Shown piece after piece: positions 27,642 through 35,510 of a stretch of DNA of 64,000 nt. Under the pieces are notes generated by a model. That model did no database searches and was not told the origin of the DNA. It saw nothing but the letters and a program-made list of their open reading frames with translations. Each line of letters begins with the position of its first letter. The first letter of the stretch is position 1. The translations under genes were made by a program, and so were the position numbers. Location of the stretch: positions 4,330 through 68,329 of the forward strand of contig DDJC01000044.1 in assembly GCA_002339015.1 (NCBI GenBank). The letters run 5' to 3'. Origin of the DNA: Burkholderiales bacterium UBA1834 (GTDB lineage: Bacteria; Pseudomonadota; Gammaproteobacteria; Burkholderiales; Burkholderiaceae_C).

Positions 27642-27877
27642 CGCGCCGTGCCGATGAATCCGAGCTGGTGATCTACGTGGCGATTGACCAAGACAGTGCG
27701 CCGCTGCTGCATGCAGACCTGGTGCGCTTTCGAAAGGGCCCCAAACGCGTCCAGCGGCTGCGCATGCTGGCGCTACAAGGGCTCATCTTTGAAACTGGCG
27801 CACAGCCCAAGCCGCCGCGCCCGCAAGGCGGCACTTCCGCCGCTGGTGGCGTCTTCAGCGAGCCAACCGACGACTGA
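27638..27877 (+). CDS. small ParM-coupled protein, possible ParR/StbB-like adaptor
   Basis: The gene encodes 79 residues and starts with GTG inside the ParM-like stop codon (GTGA), so it is translationally coupled. The N-terminal half (ELVIYVAIDQDSAPLLHADLVRF...RVQRLRMLALQG) reads as strand-helix and helix-helix with an Arg/Lys-rich helix, as expected for a ribbon-helix-helix or small DNA-binding adaptor. The tail is Pro/Gly-rich. The assignment rests mainly on position next to the ParM-like gene. Confidence 0.65.
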   Translation: MTRRADESELVIYVAIDQDSAPLLHADLVRFRKGPKRVQRLRMLALQGLIFETGAQPKPPRPQGGTSAAGGVFSEPTDD

Positions 27878-27961
27878 TGTGTGCCCGGCATCGCTGATCA
27901 CCGGGGTTGACTCCCCAAGCTTGCGTGTGACCGTGGTCGGGTCAATGCAAGGAGACCCGAT

Positions 27962-28540
27962 ATGCGCAAGTTTTGGTACATCACCGGCGAGCTGGCCGAG
28001 TTGCAGCGGTACATCAATGTGCCGATGCGATGGTGCGAGCAATACCCTGCCCGCGAACGGCGCGAGTTCTGGATCGCCGCCGATGATGGTCGTGACATCA
28101 AGCTCGTTGTTCACAGCCGAGTGATGCCCGTGCGCCGGGGGCACCGGGTCATTGTGTTGCTGCTGGGCGATTGGGTCGTCGGGCTGGCCAACCTGACGAC
28201 GGGGCGGCAGGTGAATTTCGTGTCAGAGGATCCGCCACTGTTGCTGCGCAAGTGCGATGCACTAGCGGTGCTGGCCATCCTGGCTGGTGGTCTGGCCGCA
28301 GCGGTGGCCTGGGACGTTCGGAGCCCGTTGCTCACCGTACCAATGGTGCTGCTGTACCTACCGGTGCGTGTTTTGGGCCGTTGGCTGGCGACGTGCCGAT
28401 TGCGTGGGCAGGTGAGCCATTGGCTGGCATCCAGCGCCCTGGAGCCGCACTCTAGAGGTGAGGCCGCTTTGGCCCCGCCCTCACCGATGGCTCACAACGT
28501 CTACAGGTTCTGTCTGAAAAGGCAGCAGCCAGTGGATTGA
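27962..28540 (+). CDS. membrane protein of unknown function
   Basis: The gene encodes 192 residues, with CAAGGAGACC before the ATG. Residues 1-85 are soluble and beta-rich, residues about 95-135 hold two close membrane helices (ALAVLAILAGGLAAAVAW and LLTVPMVLLYLPVRVLG), and the C-terminus is charged and cytoplasmic. No family is recognised. It follows the ParM-like pair on the same strand and converges on the retron reverse transcriptase. It could belong to the stability module or be a membrane effector of the retron; nothing in the sequence decides this. Confidence 0.6.
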   Translation: MRKFWYITGELAELQRYINVPMRWCEQYPARERREFWIAADDGRDIKLVVHSRVMPVRRGHRVIVLLLGDWVVGLANLTTGRQVNFVSEDPPLLLRKCDALAVLAILAGGLAAAVAWDVRSPLLTVPMVLLYLPVRVLGRWLATCRLRGQVSHWLASSALEPHSRGEAALAPPSPMAHNVYRFCLKRQQPVD

Positions 28541-28610
28541 ACTTTGCGGCCACGGCAGTCAACACGTCGAGTGGTGTGACCACATGCAAAACAATGGCGG
28601 GCAAGTTGCC

Positions 28611-29591
28611 CTATTGCTCGTTGCTTGACGAGGCCATACGCCGCTCAAGACGCACGGCAAGTCGTTCGGCTGCTACGGGCTCTACAACGCTTGCAGCGGC
28701 CAGCTTGCCCTTGAGGCTATCGGCTTGAGCTTTGTCCCCGGCGGCAACGGCATCAATCATCTTCACGATTGACTGGTGTTGCTTGTTTCTGAGCCGGAGT
28801 TTGTCGCCGTCAATGGCTATGCCTGTGACCAGTCCCACAGTGCCTGGCGCAATGTACTTGTCTTTGTGTGTTTCGAGGTTGCGCCTCCGTATCCGGCCTT
28901 TTATCTCATGCAGCAAAGCCTTTGAGGCACGAGCACCGGACAAGGTGATGTCATCGACATAAAGGGTCATTGTCACGCCCTGCTCAACACACAGTTGCTC
29001 TATCGCAGCAAAGAGAGGTTTGTGGACAAAATATGAAAGTAGCGGGCTGAGGCAACTGCCTGTAGGTAGATGACCATCGACAGTGCAGGCGCTGGCCAGC
29101 AGTCTGGCTAGGTCAAGCGGCCACCCGAGATCCGTGTGGAAGAACGCCTTGACATGTGAGTAAGTGGTGTGCTCGTAAAACTTGCGGATGTCAGTTTTCA
29201 CGATCACGTGGGTTGGCCCGGATGATCGATGCTTTTCCGCGTTGGAGACATTTGATCGGCGTCGCGTCGCTGAGTGCAAGAAAGCTGGCCGCTGAATGCT
29301 GTCCAACAACCTTGCCATGCGGTAGTGCAGGCGCATAGTGCTGCCGATTGGCTCTTGAATATCCCGTGCTTTTTCTGTTCCCGGTTTCTCAACAAATTTG
29401 TTGTACACAGGGGATCCGGCAAGTTTCTTCAAGCTGTCAGGTTCAACGCGCAGCAGCCGTGCCAAGACATGCAGGCTTGTCAGCTTCCACAACGGCGATT
29501 TCTCCAGCGGGTATCGGGCTGACTGGTTTTTTCGGTAACCGCGCTTGAGCGCGGCTTTCAGCTTCTTATGGGGCGTGTTCGGCATGCTCAT
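28611..29591 (-). CDS. retron-type reverse transcriptase
   Basis: The product is 326 residues, normal for retron enzymes. It has the first catalytic Asp in KTDIRKFYE (Asp134), LPTGSCLSPLLS, the YVDD box (211-214), and both retron hallmarks: NAxxH (NAEKH, 117-121) and the VTG of region Y (255-257). It would copy part of a structured RNA into branched msDNA; many retrons protect against phages with a toxic partner. Its start (ATG 29591; 29585 possible) lies inside the last codons of the Xre-type gene, so the two are coupled. The gene is richer in A/T than its neighbours. Confidence 0.92.
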   Translation of the reverse strand: MSMPNTPHKKLKAALKRGYRKNQSARYPLEKSPLWKLTSLHVLARLLRVEPDSLKKLAGSPVYNKFVEKPGTEKARDIQEPIGSTMRLHYRMARLLDSIQRPAFLHSATRRRSNVSNAEKHRSSGPTHVIVKTDIRKFYEHTTYSHVKAFFHTDLGWPLDLARLLASACTVDGHLPTGSCLSPLLSYFVHKPLFAAIEQLCVEQGVTMTLYVDDITLSGARASKALLHEIKGRIRRRNLETHKDKYIAPGTVGLVTGIAIDGDKLRLRNKQHQSIVKMIDAVAAGDKAQADSLKGKLAAASVVEPVAAERLAVRLERRMASSSNEQ

Positions 29592-29871
29592 CGATCCAAT
29601 CAAGTACCTTCAAGAGCTTTGCTGCCAATGCAACGCGCAGCTTTTCACTGCGCTTGCCGCTGTCGATCTGCTCGGAGAAAAGCATGATGCTAGACACAGG
29701 CACATCAAATACCTCTGCATAGCGGGTCAGTAAATCGACCGTGATGGCATGAGCCTTAACGCCCGACTCGATTTCTGAAAGATAGGTGTTCGAGATGCCG
29801 AGCCGCACAGCTAGATCTTGCTGACGCATCCCGTGAAACTTACGAAGATGACGAAGAGCGGAGTGCAACAT
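29566..29871 (-). CDS. Xre/Cro-family regulator, retron partner
   Basis: This 101-residue protein carries a helix-turn-helix at about 5-60 (LRKFHGMRQQDLAVRLGISNTYLSEIESG), then a C-terminal helix (KRSEKLRVALAAKLLKVLDWIDEHAEHA). It overlaps and precedes the reverse transcriptase gene. In retron classifications one type (type VI, as I recall it) is defined by an HTH partner, so the protein may be the retron's regulator or effector rather than an unrelated repressor. A palindrome at 30357-30375 and hairpin DNA upstream are possible binding sites. Its position between hsdM and the retron also allows a role as a controller protein for restriction. Confidence 0.85.
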   Translation of the reverse strand: MLHSALRHLRKFHGMRQQDLAVRLGISNTYLSEIESGVKAHAITVDLLTRYAEVFDVPVSSIMLFSEQIDSGKRSEKLRVALAAKLLKVLDWIDEHAEHAP

Positions 29872-29979
29872 GATGATCACCACAAAGTTGGAAAAAGCAG
29901 GGGGTCGAACTTCCCACGTTGCCCTCAATCAAAAAGTCGAAAAATTGCTACTGCAAGCTTCAACCACATCAAGAGAACT

Positions 29980-30037
29980 TTTGGTGTCAGAGGGCGCATT
30001 AAAAGAAGCCCAAGCTTCTTCAACCCTCTTTGCCAAA
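29980..30037 (-). repeat. 58-nt three-block imperfect hairpin upstream of the retron
   Basis: TTTGG pairs with CCAAA, AGAGGG with CCCTCT, and TTAAAAGAAGC with GCTTCTTCAA (one bulge) around a CCAA loop, about 21 pairs in all. It lies 109 bases before the Xre gene start. It may be a terminator or antiterminator, part of an msd stem, or an operator. Confidence 0.5.
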
Positions 30038-30092
30038 CAGCATTGCTCGACCGTCGTCCCCGGTTGGTGGTACGGGTATCCATACAAAGTCC

Positions 30093-30375
30093 TTTCGTCG
30101 CGCCTGACAGCGAAATTGCTGCAGGTCCAGCTCGCAACGAGGAATGAAGAAGGACGACTTTTTTCCCTGCATATCCACATGCGCGGAGCCGCTCCAGCGG
30201 GCTCCGCCTATGACCTCTGCCGTACGTTCATCAGCGCGCTACCGCCGAATCGCGTGGCCGGGGTTCAGTTTGGGGAGTTACCTCCCCGCAGACCAGATGG
30301 TCCGGGTACTACTCTGGAATTGTCTTCCTCACCAACACGACCCGATGATAGTGTAAATTTCGCTGTCAGCGAAAT
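30093..30375 (-). ncRNA. candidate retron msr-msd RNA
   Basis: On the minus strand, upstream of the retron genes, CTGACAGCGAAATT (30369-30356) and AATTTCGCTGTCAG (30117-30104) form a perfect 14-nt inverted repeat around 238 nt, as a1 and a2 do in retron RNAs. TTTCG (30374-30370) also pairs with CGAAA (30097-30093). The left arm contains AGCGA after CTGAC, like the branch-G region TTAGCGA of retron Ec86. Between the arms are a GGGGAG-GTAA-CTCCCC hairpin (30272-30287) and a GCGGAGCC/GGCTCCGC hairpin (30183-30207). The fold has not been computed. Confidence 0.45.
30357..30375. promoter_or_regulatory. 19-bp palindrome, possible Xre or controller operator
   Basis: ATTTCGCTGTCAGCGAAAT is perfectly symmetric around T30366. 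It lies 116 bases before hsdM and upstream of the divergent retron operon. A half-site recurs at 30104-30117. It can be read as an operator or as part of the candidate retron RNA. Confidence 0.45.
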
Positions 30376-30490
30376 AGTTGACTTGCCGCTGCGGTTTTAC
30401 AGTGCCTTTGAAATCGGCGCCCGACGGGCCGAGCCCCTTGTTCTGCCCTGCTCATCCACCTATGCCAGAACGCCCGATAAGATCCCCGCC

Positions 30491-32041
30491 ATGATCGACG
30501 ACATCAAAAAGACACTCTGGGCCACCGCCGACAAGCTGCGCGCCAACATGGACGCAGCCGAATACAAGCACCTTGTGCTCGGCCTGATTTTTGTGAAGTA
30601 CATCTCGGACACCTTTGCGGCCCGCCGCGCCGAGTTGAGCACCCGCCTGCGTGACCCCAGCGATGAATACTTCTATGGCGATGCCAGCCAGGAAGACATC
30701 GATGCCGAACTCGAAGACCGCGACTACTATCGCGAGGTCAACGTGTTCTGGGTGCCCGAGCCTGCCCGATGGGAAGCCATTCGTGCCGCAGCCAAGCAGC
30801 CCACCATCGGCAAGCACATTGACGACGCCCTGAGCCTGATCGAAGCTGAAAACCCCAAGCTCAAAGGCATCCTCGACAAACGCTATGCCCGTGCCCAGTT
30901 GCCCGATGGCAAGCTGGGCGAACTGGTTGACCTGATCTCGACCATCGGCTTTGGCACCGACGCCAGCACCGCCCGCGACGTGCTGGGCCAGGTGTACGAA
31001 TACTTCCTGGGCATGTTCGCCAGCGCTGAGGGTAAGCGGGGCGGGCAGTTCTACACGCCCGCCAGCATCGTCAAGACCTTGGTGGCTGTGCTGGCCCCAC
31101 ACCATGGGCAGGTGTACGACCCCTGCTGCGGTTCTGGTGGCATGTTCGTGCAGTCCGAGAGGTTCATTGAGGCGCATGGAGGTCACCTGGGCGATGTGTC
31201 CATCTACGGGCAAGAGGCCAACCCCACCACCTGGCGCTTGGCCGCCATGAACCTGGCCATTCGCGGCATCGACTTCAACCTGGGCCGCGAGCCTGGCGAC
31301 ACCTTCACCAAGAACCAGCACCCGGACCTGCGCGCCGACTTCATCCTGGCCAACCCGCCCTTCAACATCAGCGACTGGTGGCACGGCAGTCTGGAAGGCG
31401 ACCCGCGTTGGCACTACGGCGACCCACCGCAAGGCAACGCCAACTACGCCTGGTTGCAGCACATGTTGCATCACCTCAAGCCAACAGGGCGCGCGGGCAT
31501 CGTGCTGGCCAATGGCTCGATGTCATCCAGCCAGAACAACGAAGGCCAGATCCGCGCGGCCATGGTCGATGTCGACGTGGTCGAGGTGATGATTGCCTTG
31601 CCTGGGCAGTTGTTCTTCAACACGCAGATCCCGGCTTGCTTGTGGTTCCTGGCGAAGCGCAAGCAGCGCAAAGGCGAAGTGCTCTTTATCGACGCGCGCA
31701 ATCTGGCTCGCATGATCAGCCGTGTTCAGTGCGAGTTCACTGACGAGGTGATCGAGCGCATCGCAGGCACGGTGGCCGCTTGGCGCGGCGAGGCAGATGC
31801 CGCCGCGTATGAAGACGTACCGGGCTATTGCCGCAGCGTGCAACTGGCGGAGATTGCCCAGCATGGCCATGTGCTGACCCCGGGCCGCTATGTGGGCGCC
31901 GAAGAAGTGGAGGACGACGACGAAGCCTTTGCCGACAACATGCAAAAGCTCACCGAGAAGCTGGGCGAGCAGATGGCCAAGGGCGCGGAGCTGGATGCGC
32001 TGATTCGGCAGAAGTTGGGGGGGCTGGGGTATGAGTTTTGA
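30491..32041 (+). CDS. hsdM: type I restriction-modification methyltransferase subunit
   Basis: The 516-residue subunit has an N-terminal helical HsdM domain (about 1-130), then the adenine-methylase fold with motif I DPCCGSGGM near 210 (S-adenosylmethionine) and motif IV ILANPPFN near 287 (catalysis). It methylates adenine in the sequence chosen by HsdS and also forms the core of the restriction complex. The frame stays open far upstream, to 29870, but MIDDIKKTLWATADKLR at 30491 is the family start. It overlaps hsdS by 11 bases. Confidence 0.95.
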   Translation: MIDDIKKTLWATADKLRANMDAAEYKHLVLGLIFVKYISDTFAARRAELSTRLRDPSDEYFYGDASQEDIDAELEDRDYYREVNVFWVPEPARWEAIRAAAKQPTIGKHIDDALSLIEAENPKLKGILDKRYARAQLPDGKLGELVDLISTIGFGTDASTARDVLGQVYEYFLGMFASAEGKRGGQFYTPASIVKTLVAVLAPHHGQVYDPCCGSGGMFVQSERFIEAHGGHLGDVSIYGQEANPTTWRLAAMNLAIRGIDFNLGREPGDTFTKNQHPDLRADFILANPPFNISDWWHGSLEGDPRWHYGDPPQGNANYAWLQHMLHHLKPTGRAGIVLANGSMSSSQNNEGQIRAAMVDVDVVEVMIALPGQLFFNTQIPACLWFLAKRKQRKGEVLFIDARNLARMISRVQCEFTDEVIERIAGTVAAWRGEADAAAYEDVPGYCRSVQLAEIAQHGHVLTPGRYVGAEEVEDDDEAFADNMQKLTEKLGEQMAKGAELDALIRQKLGGLGYEF

Positions 32042-33368
32042 CTTGCCCACCTTGCCCGATGATTGGGTATATGCCCCCCTGGATTCCTGCTGTCAACCGG
32101 GTTCAGTTACTTACGGCATCGTGCAGCCTGGGGCACCAGTCAGCGAAGGTGTGCCAATTGTTCGCGTCAATAATTTCCGCGACATGCACTTGGACCTCAG
32201 CGATGTCATGCGTGTTGCGCCCGAGGTCGAGGCGAAGTATGGCCGCACAAGGCTCAAGGGTGGAGAGGTGCTGCTGACCATTGTGGGATCTGTTGGGCAA
32301 GTGGCCGTGGTGCCTCAACATCTCGCTGGCTTCAATGTGGCGCGGGCTGTGGCTGTGATGGCCCCCTTGGCTCACGTCAGCCCCGACTGGATTGCGCTTT
32401 GCTTACGCTCTCCGCTGTCACAGCATTTGCTTGGCAGCAGAGCCAACACGACCGTTCAAACGACGATCAATCTCAAGGATCTGCGGGCGTTGCCGATCCC
32501 GCTGCCCCCAGCTCACGAGCGACGCTTGATTGCTGCGCTGATTGGTGCACTCGACGATCGCATCACCCTCCTGCGCGACACCAACGCCACGCTGGAAGCC
32601 ATCGCCCAGGCTCTGTTCAAGTCCTGGTTCGTCGATTTCGACCCCGTGCGCGCCAAGCAGGCTGGCCTTGCTCCCGAAGGCTTGGACGAGGCCACCGCTG
32701 CACTCTTCCCCGATGCGTTCGTGACTTCGGCATTGGGAGACGTGCCTGCCGGATGGCAAATCGGAGGCATCCTTGATGCCGCTACGTTGTTGAGTGGTGG
32801 CACGCCGAAAACGGACCGGCCTGATTTTTGGGGTGGAGATATCTTGTGGGCCAGCGCCAAAGATGTTTCGCAGGCATCCGATCCTGTTCTGCTGAGCACC
32901 GAACGAACAATCACATCACTGGGGCTGAATGGCAGTTCTACCAAGATCATTCCAGCCTTTGCCACAGCAATCGTCGCACGTGGCGCGACGACAGGCAGGA
33001 TGGTGATGCTCGGCTCGGACATGGCGATGAACCAGACCTGCTATGCCCTGAAGTCTCGTCACGATGCCCCTATCGCATTGCATCTGATGTTGCGCAAGGA
33101 GGTTGCCGGATTGGTCAACGCCGCCCATGGCTCAGTATTTGACACAATTACAACGGCAACATTTGCCCAGTCGGTCTGTCTGCTTCCCCCGGCACACGTG
33201 CTTCAACGCTTTGAGCAATTGGCCCGGCCGTTGTATGACAGGATCATCAGCAACGTCGCTCAAGCTCAAACCCTCGCTACCTTCCGCGACACCCTCCTCC
33301 CCCGCCTGATCTCCGGCCAACTGCGCTTGCCCGCGGCCCAGCACTTGATTGAAGAAGCCACCGCATGA
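32031..33368 (+). CDS. hsdS: type I restriction-modification specificity subunit
   Basis: The 445-residue subunit has two target-recognition domains (about 1-150 and 235-390), each followed by a conserved helix. The central spacer is LRDTNATLEAIAQALFKSWFVDFDPVRAKQAGL and the C-terminal one is YDRIISNVAQAQTLATFRDTLLPRLISGQLRL. The two half-targets are set by the two domains and cannot be read from sequence alone. It overlaps hsdM upstream and the AlbA_2-type gene downstream (ATGA at 33365-33368). The first domain is less GC-rich, as is common for these exchangeable regions. Confidence 0.93.
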   Translation: MSFDLPTLPDDWVYAPLDSCCQPGSVTYGIVQPGAPVSEGVPIVRVNNFRDMHLDLSDVMRVAPEVEAKYGRTRLKGGEVLLTIVGSVGQVAVVPQHLAGFNVARAVAVMAPLAHVSPDWIALCLRSPLSQHLLGSRANTTVQTTINLKDLRALPIPLPPAHERRLIAALIGALDDRITLLRDTNATLEAIAQALFKSWFVDFDPVRAKQAGLAPEGLDEATAALFPDAFVTSALGDVPAGWQIGGILDAATLLSGGTPKTDRPDFWGGDILWASAKDVSQASDPVLLSTERTITSLGLNGSSTKIIPAFATAIVARGATTGRMVMLGSDMAMNQTCYALKSRHDAPIALHLMLRKEVAGLVNAAHGSVFDTITTATFAQSVCLLPPAHVLQRFEQLARPLYDRIISNVAQAQTLATFRDTLLPRLISGQLRLPAAQHLIEEATA

Positions 33369-35080
33369 GCGTCCCATCCACCGCCGACATCCTGGCTTTG
33401 CTGGACCAACTGGAGCACCACATTGCCGACGACCTTGAAGGCCAATACCTGGACTTCAAACCATCGCAAGGCCCCAAGGAGGACCTCAAGGTGGCGTGTG
33501 AGTACGCGGTGTGTTTTGCCAACGCCGGTGGCGGCGCGGTGGTGTTCGGCGTATCAGACAAGGTCAAGGGCCGTGCCCAGGCTATTCAGGGCATCAAAGG
33601 GCATGACCTTGATGTGTTCCGGCGCGGCATCTACGATGGCACGCGGCCAGGCATTGATGCCGAGGTGTTCGAATTGGACGTGCCCGAAGGTTCAGGCAAG
33701 TTGCTGGTGCTGCGTGTGCCGGAAGGCCAGCACAAACCTTACGGCACGGCGGCGGGTTTGTTCAAGCAAAGGGTCAGCAAGAACTGCATGCCATTGGACC
33801 CCAGAGCCTTTCAGCACGCACAGGTGCAAACCGCCGCGCTGGACTGGAGCGGTGCCGTGGCCGTAGGCCTGACCCTGCAAGACCTCGACCCCCTACAGAT
33901 GGAGCGTGCGCGCCAGATTTTGCGCAGCAAGGCGCCATCGTCTGGTTTGCTGGAGCTGCCTGATGCCGCTTTTCTGCAAGGGCTGGAAGCCATGCGAGAA
34001 GGCCAAATCACCCACACCGGCATGCTCTTGTTTGCGCGGCGTGAGGTGCTGGCGCAGCGTTGTCCTCAAGCTCAATTCCACTACGTTTTGCATGACAGCG
34101 AGACCACCGTGGCGCGCAATGACATTGACCGTCTGCCCTTGTTGGAGGCTGTGGAGCGCATGGAGCAGGTGTTTGTGGGGCCGCTGAATCCTGAAAAGGA
34201 GCTGGAGTTGGGGCTGTTCAAGGTTCGCATCCCGCAGTTCCCGATCGAGGGGGTTCGCGAGGCCATCTTGAATGCACTCACCCACCGTGATTACCTGAAC
34301 CCTGGCGAAATCCTGATCCGTCATTCGTCCAAAGAATTGGTCGTCACCAGCCCTGGTGGCTTCGTGGCGGGCATCACGCCCGAAAACATCTTGCGTCATG
34401 AGGCCGTGCCCCGCAACCGCACCTTGGCCAATGCCCTTGTCAAGCTGCGACTGGTGGAGTCGTCAGGGGTGGGGCGTCGGCGAATCTTCCGCTCGGCACT
34501 GGTCTATGGCAAACGTCGCCCGCAGTACCAGACCGATGGCTTTTCTGTCACCTTGCGCATGTTCAACCGTGAAACGCACGACGTGCTGGTGCAGTTGGTG
34601 GCCCGCCTGGATGCGCAAGGCGCTGAGGTGTCGCTGGACCAGTTGCTGGTGCTGGATGCTTTGATGGGGCAGGCGTTCATCGACGTGACCGAGGTGGCTC
34701 AGGTACTGCAATTGCCGAAGGATGAGGCCCGTCAGGTGCTAGAGGCCATGTGTACGTCGCCATTGGATCTGTTGGAACGCAAAGGGCACACGGCATCGGC
34801 CACCTTTCATTTGGCAAAAGGCGTGGCCACGGCGCTCAAAGGCAAGGCGGCTTACACCCGCACGCGTGGGCTGAACCCTGTGCGCTATGCCGAGATGGTG
34901 CGGGAGTACTTGCGTGATCACCAGCGCATCCAGAATGCTGAACTGCGTGAACTTCTCGGGTTGGGTGATTCGCCCTCAGCCAGCGTGGAGGCCTCGCGTT
35001 ATCTGAAGAAATGGAGCCAGGATGATGGTTTCCTGGTCAAGCAGGTGCTGCGTGGTAAGCCGTTCTACACCTTGAAATGA
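33365..35080 (+). CDS. AlbA_2 (Schlafen-like) ATPase-type protein in the hsd operon
   Basis: The product is 571 residues. The N-terminus (about 10-130) is an AlbA_2/Schlafen-type domain with LEGQYLDFKPSQG and YAVCFANAGGGAVVFGVSD. A central region (about 250-360) has IEGVREAILNALTHRDY and LVVTSPGGFVAGITPENILRHEAVPRN, the HATPase_c_4 region of RecG-like transcriptional regulators. The C-terminus has winged-helix segments. Such proteins bind nucleic acid, and some cleave RNA. It is translationally coupled to hsdS and sits between hsdS and hsdR, an arrangement seen in other type I loci, so it may tune or back up restriction. Confidence 0.85.
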   Translation: MSVPSTADILALLDQLEHHIADDLEGQYLDFKPSQGPKEDLKVACEYAVCFANAGGGAVVFGVSDKVKGRAQAIQGIKGHDLDVFRRGIYDGTRPGIDAEVFELDVPEGSGKLLVLRVPEGQHKPYGTAAGLFKQRVSKNCMPLDPRAFQHAQVQTAALDWSGAVAVGLTLQDLDPLQMERARQILRSKAPSSGLLELPDAAFLQGLEAMREGQITHTGMLLFARREVLAQRCPQAQFHYVLHDSETTVARNDIDRLPLLEAVERMEQVFVGPLNPEKELELGLFKVRIPQFPIEGVREAILNALTHRDYLNPGEILIRHSSKELVVTSPGGFVAGITPENILRHEAVPRNRTLANALVKLRLVESSGVGRRRIFRSALVYGKRRPQYQTDGFSVTLRMFNRETHDVLVQLVARLDAQGAEVSLDQLLVLDALMGQAFIDVTEVAQVLQLPKDEARQVLEAMCTSPLDLLERKGHTASATFHLAKGVATALKGKAAYTRTRGLNPVRYAEMVREYLRDHQRIQNAELRELLGLGDSPSASVEASRYLKKWSQDDGFLVKQVLRGKPFYTLK

Positions 35081-35510
35081 GCGTTTAGCAACTGTTTAGC
35101 AAACTGCTAAAACGTCAAAAAAATGTCTTTCAAATCAATAGCTTGCAGATGGGTTTGCTAAACGCTTTGTTAAATGCATGCCCCTCAGGAAGCTACAGTC
35201 CTGATGGCCTAGCGAGGTGGCGTCTGCCATCAGTTCCGGGAATAACGGCGGCGGCTCCGCTATGCGTGCTACCTGCCGTTCTGGGCGTAGAGAGTGCTTA
35301 AAAGCAAAACCTTTGCGACAAGGCCGGAGGGGGAATTTATCTTTAAATTCAATGGTTTAAGTGCATAAACGCAAAACATAGTGCGCCTGCCAGAAAGCGA
35401 AAAGCCCCGATGAACCCACCGAGGCTGCAGCGCCAACCGGGAACCCCCAATCCACTTGGGCTACATTTTAACTACCTCGCGTCAAGCAAGCAATAAGCAT
35501 CAGGGTGCCG
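35081..35510 (+). other. structured intergenic stretch inside the hsd operon
   Basis: This 430-base non-coding gap has an unusual density of inverted repeats. GCGTTTAGCAA (35081-35091) pairs with TTGCTAAACGC (35155-35165), with TTTAGCA-AAC-TGCTAAA (35095-35111) inside. TCAGGA/TCCTGA (35185-35204) competes with CTGATGGC/GCCATCAG (35201-35233). Then come AACGGC/GCCGTT (35244-35280), AGCCCCG/CGAGGCT (35403-35426, a T-tailed terminator shape on the minus strand) and CCCAA/TTGGG (35446-35460). It may be an RNA element or attenuator controlling hsdR. Confidence 0.45.

Noticed and set aside
29870..30490. Open frame upstream of and in phase with hsdM, giving a 723-residue product
   Set aside because: The extra 207 residues show no family, lie over the divergent retron control region and its hairpins, and the hsdM family start is at 30491.
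35081..35170. TTTAGCAA/TTGCTAAA repeats as an integron attC or CRISPR array
   Set aside because: The motifs do not fit GTTRRRY/RYYYAAC, spacing is irregular, and no integron integrase or cas gene is present.
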